Of a DNA stretch of 64,000 bases, positions 62,902 to 64,000 are shown piece by piece. Numbering within the stretch: position 1 is the first letter of the stretch; each line of letters opens with the position of its first letter. A program made the position numbers and the translations under genes. Location of the stretch: contig NZ_JGVU02000005.1 in assembly GCF_000708755.2 (NCBI RefSeq), forward strand, positions 248,001 through 312,000. The letters are read 5' to 3'. Origin of the DNA: Metabacillus indicus LMG 22858. GTDB lineage: Bacteria; Bacillota; Bacilli; Bacillales; Bacillaceae. The notes beneath the pieces are model-generated. The model was not told the DNA's origin and ran no database searches. It saw nothing but the letters and a program-made list of their open reading frames with translations.

Positions 62902-63849
62902 ATGACACGTCGTATAAAAATGGTTCTAATTGCTTTTATTCTTCTTTCTCTTTTTCCTCTTTATCAGCTTTTTCAAATCTATCAATCCAGTCAATCGTTT
63001 TCTGCGCAGGCTGAAGCGGAGGAGTATCGGTACCGGCTTGTGCTGATCTCTCCTTATCTTGGCGATGCCTACTGGAATCAGGTGATTACAGGGGTAGAAT
63101 CTGCCGCCGCTCAGGCCAAGGTCAGCCTCGACATTAAAGGGACCAATCTGCCTGATAATGAAGAGCTGCAAAAAGCGATGAATATGGCGATTTCCTCTCA
63201 GGTTGACGGCATTTTGCTGCTTGGCATTGACGATGCTTCTTTTAAAGAGACGATCCAAAAGGCCACGGTACAGGGGATTCCGGTGGTGACAATCATGGCA
63301 GACCTGCCTGACAGTCTCCGGAAATCCTACATCGGATCCAATCACTATGAGACCGGCCTCGAGCTTGGAAACTACTTAAAAAAGACGCATTCAGGCAATG
63401 AAACGATCGGCATAATCAAAGGGAACATGGTGACATCTATTGAAAACGAAAGAATGAAAGGGCTGATGGACAGCCTTCAGGGCTCCTCTATTAAACTGGC
63501 TGAAACAAATAAGCAGCATCCTGAGGACCAGACCAATGAGCTCCTCAATCAGTATCCGGCCATGAAGGTGCTGATAGGGACGGGAGTGGATGACGGGGAC
63601 ATCATCGTCCGTACGATTGAAGCGAGATCGGCCCTTTCAGGGTTTAAGGTTTATACATTTGATAATACCCAGGAAACGATGAATCTTTTGCGGAGCGGAA
63701 AGATTGAAGGCACGATCAGCCACAGTCATGCCTTAATGGGTGAAAAAGGCGTCGAAACCATCGTGAAATGGCTTGAAAAGAAGGACCTGCCTCTGCCCGT
63801 CACGACTTACACGAAAACAGGCGTCATGACGGAGGGAAGCAGGCCGTGA
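62902..63849 (+). CDS. Membrane-anchored sugar-binding protein (RbsB-like)
   Basis: A 315-residue periplasmic-binding-protein-like domain of the ribose/galactose type behind an N-terminal hydrophobic helix (MVLIAFILLSLFPLYQLF). The two lobes are visible: LVLISPYLGDAYWNQVITGVESAA near 44-67 and KVLIGTGVDDGDIIVRTIE near 212-230, with IDDASFKETIQKA between. No ABC transporter gene follows; instead a kinase gene overlaps its end by 4 bases. It probably senses an extracellular sugar and passes the signal to the kinase. ATG 62902 is chosen because GGTGA is 4 bases upstream and the promoter rules out ATG 62869. Confidence 0.83.
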   Translation: MTRRIKMVLIAFILLSLFPLYQLFQIYQSSQSFSAQAEAEEYRYRLVLISPYLGDAYWNQVITGVESAAAQAKVSLDIKGTNLPDNEELQKAMNMAISSQVDGILLLGIDDASFKETIQKATVQGIPVVTIMADLPDSLRKSYIGSNHYETGLELGNYLKKTHSGNETIGIIKGNMVTSIENERMKGLMDSLQGSSIKLAETNKQHPEDQTNELLNQYPAMKVLIGTGVDDGDIIVRTIEARSALSGFKVYTFDNTQETMNLLRSGKIEGTISHSHALMGEKGVETIVKWLEKKDLPLPVTTYTKTGVMTEGSRP

Positions 63850-64000
63850 CGAGAATTCAGAGAAAAATCCTCACGATGTCGCTCATCATCATCATGATTA
63901 TGGGCGCCTTCTGGACAGCCATCAGCTATATTAATCAGAAATCCATTTATGAGTACAACAATATTCTTGAACGGTATCTGCTGCTGAATTCAGTTTCAAC
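63846..64000 (+). CDS. Probable sensor histidine kinase (3' end outside window)
   Basis: Only 51 residues are visible. They start with a short basic segment (MTRIQRKILT) and a hydrophobic helix (MSLIIIMIMGAFWTAISYI), then an extracytoplasmic-looking region (NQKSIYEYNNILERYLLLNSVS). This is how LytS/YesM-type sensor kinases begin. The GTG start overlaps the stop of the sugar-binding gene in GTGA. The kinase call rests on this and on the usual pairing of such binding proteins with two-component systems. Confidence 0.55.
   Translation, partial: MTRIQRKILTMSLIIIMIMGAFWTAISYINQKSIYEYNNILERYLLLNSVS

Overview
The window is a chromosome segment of a spore-forming, aerobic member of the Bacillaceae. 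The evidence is Spo0F, SpoIIR, RacA, a Bacillus-type F1Fo ATP synthase operon, sigma-W, sigma-H and Spo0A-type control sites, and long gene order shared with Bacillus subtilis: speE-speB, ywiB-argS, ywjD-ywjE, fadF...acdA, rpoE-pyrG-ywjG-spo0F-fbaA-tal-murA2-glpX-rho-rpmE-tdk, racA-ywkD, prfA-prmC, spoIIR, ywlB-ywlC-mntP-ywlE-rpiB-ywlG-glyA, upp-atp. It is not B. subtilis itself, because large blocks are inserted or replaced. The genus cannot be fixed from sequence alone; a Metabacillus/Bacillus sensu lato relative is a guess.

Layout. 1-6.7 kb: polyamine synthesis (speE, speB), ywiB-argS, a small membrane protein, and a leftward uvsE/clsB pair. 6.8-17.8 kb: an acyl-CoA degradation island with membrane Fe-S oxidoreductase FadF, thiolase, 3-hydroxybutyryl-CoA dehydrogenase, two acyl-CoA dehydrogenases, a TetR regulator and the fused isobutyryl-CoA mutase IcmF. 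FadF and the thiolase are each preceded by a similar 14-bp operator-like palindrome. 17.8-18.3 kb: a non-coding tandem array of nine units with an exact 52-bp period. 18.4-28.8 kb: a Ter stress-response locus made of an ATP-grasp enzyme, two TerD proteins, a CitE-like TIM-barrel lyase, a TRSP phosphoribosyltransferase, a StiP/Pelota protein, a HAD phosphatase, a small HTH protein, YceG and TelA. It has a sigma-W promoter in front of terD and no TerC.

29-49 kb: housekeeping and sporulation genes with readable control elements. These include the pyrG promoter with a GGGCTC start and an attenuator hairpin, a sigma-H promoter with a Spo0A-type box before spo0F, a pyrimidine-rich rho leader, a two-hairpin rpmE leader, a DnaA-box cluster around the ywlC promoter, and an 18-bp hairpin that buries the mntP ribosome-binding site. 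49-62.6 kb: glyA, leftward uppP and yfmQ, upp, a Vpr-like secreted subtilase, and the complete atpZIBEFHAGDC operon ending in a strong terminator. 62.6-64 kb: an eight-unit 21-bp repeat, a cre-like site, a membrane-anchored sugar-binding protein and the start of a probable sensor kinase.

Two families of intergenic repeat element occur: one at 12.5 kb with a 3' remnant at 28.9 kb, the other at 21.0 kb and 41.8 kb with a collapsed remnant at 34.7 kb. No tRNA, rRNA, IS element, prophage or CRISPR array was recognised. The most system-like content is the Ter locus with its predicted small-molecule biosynthesis module.
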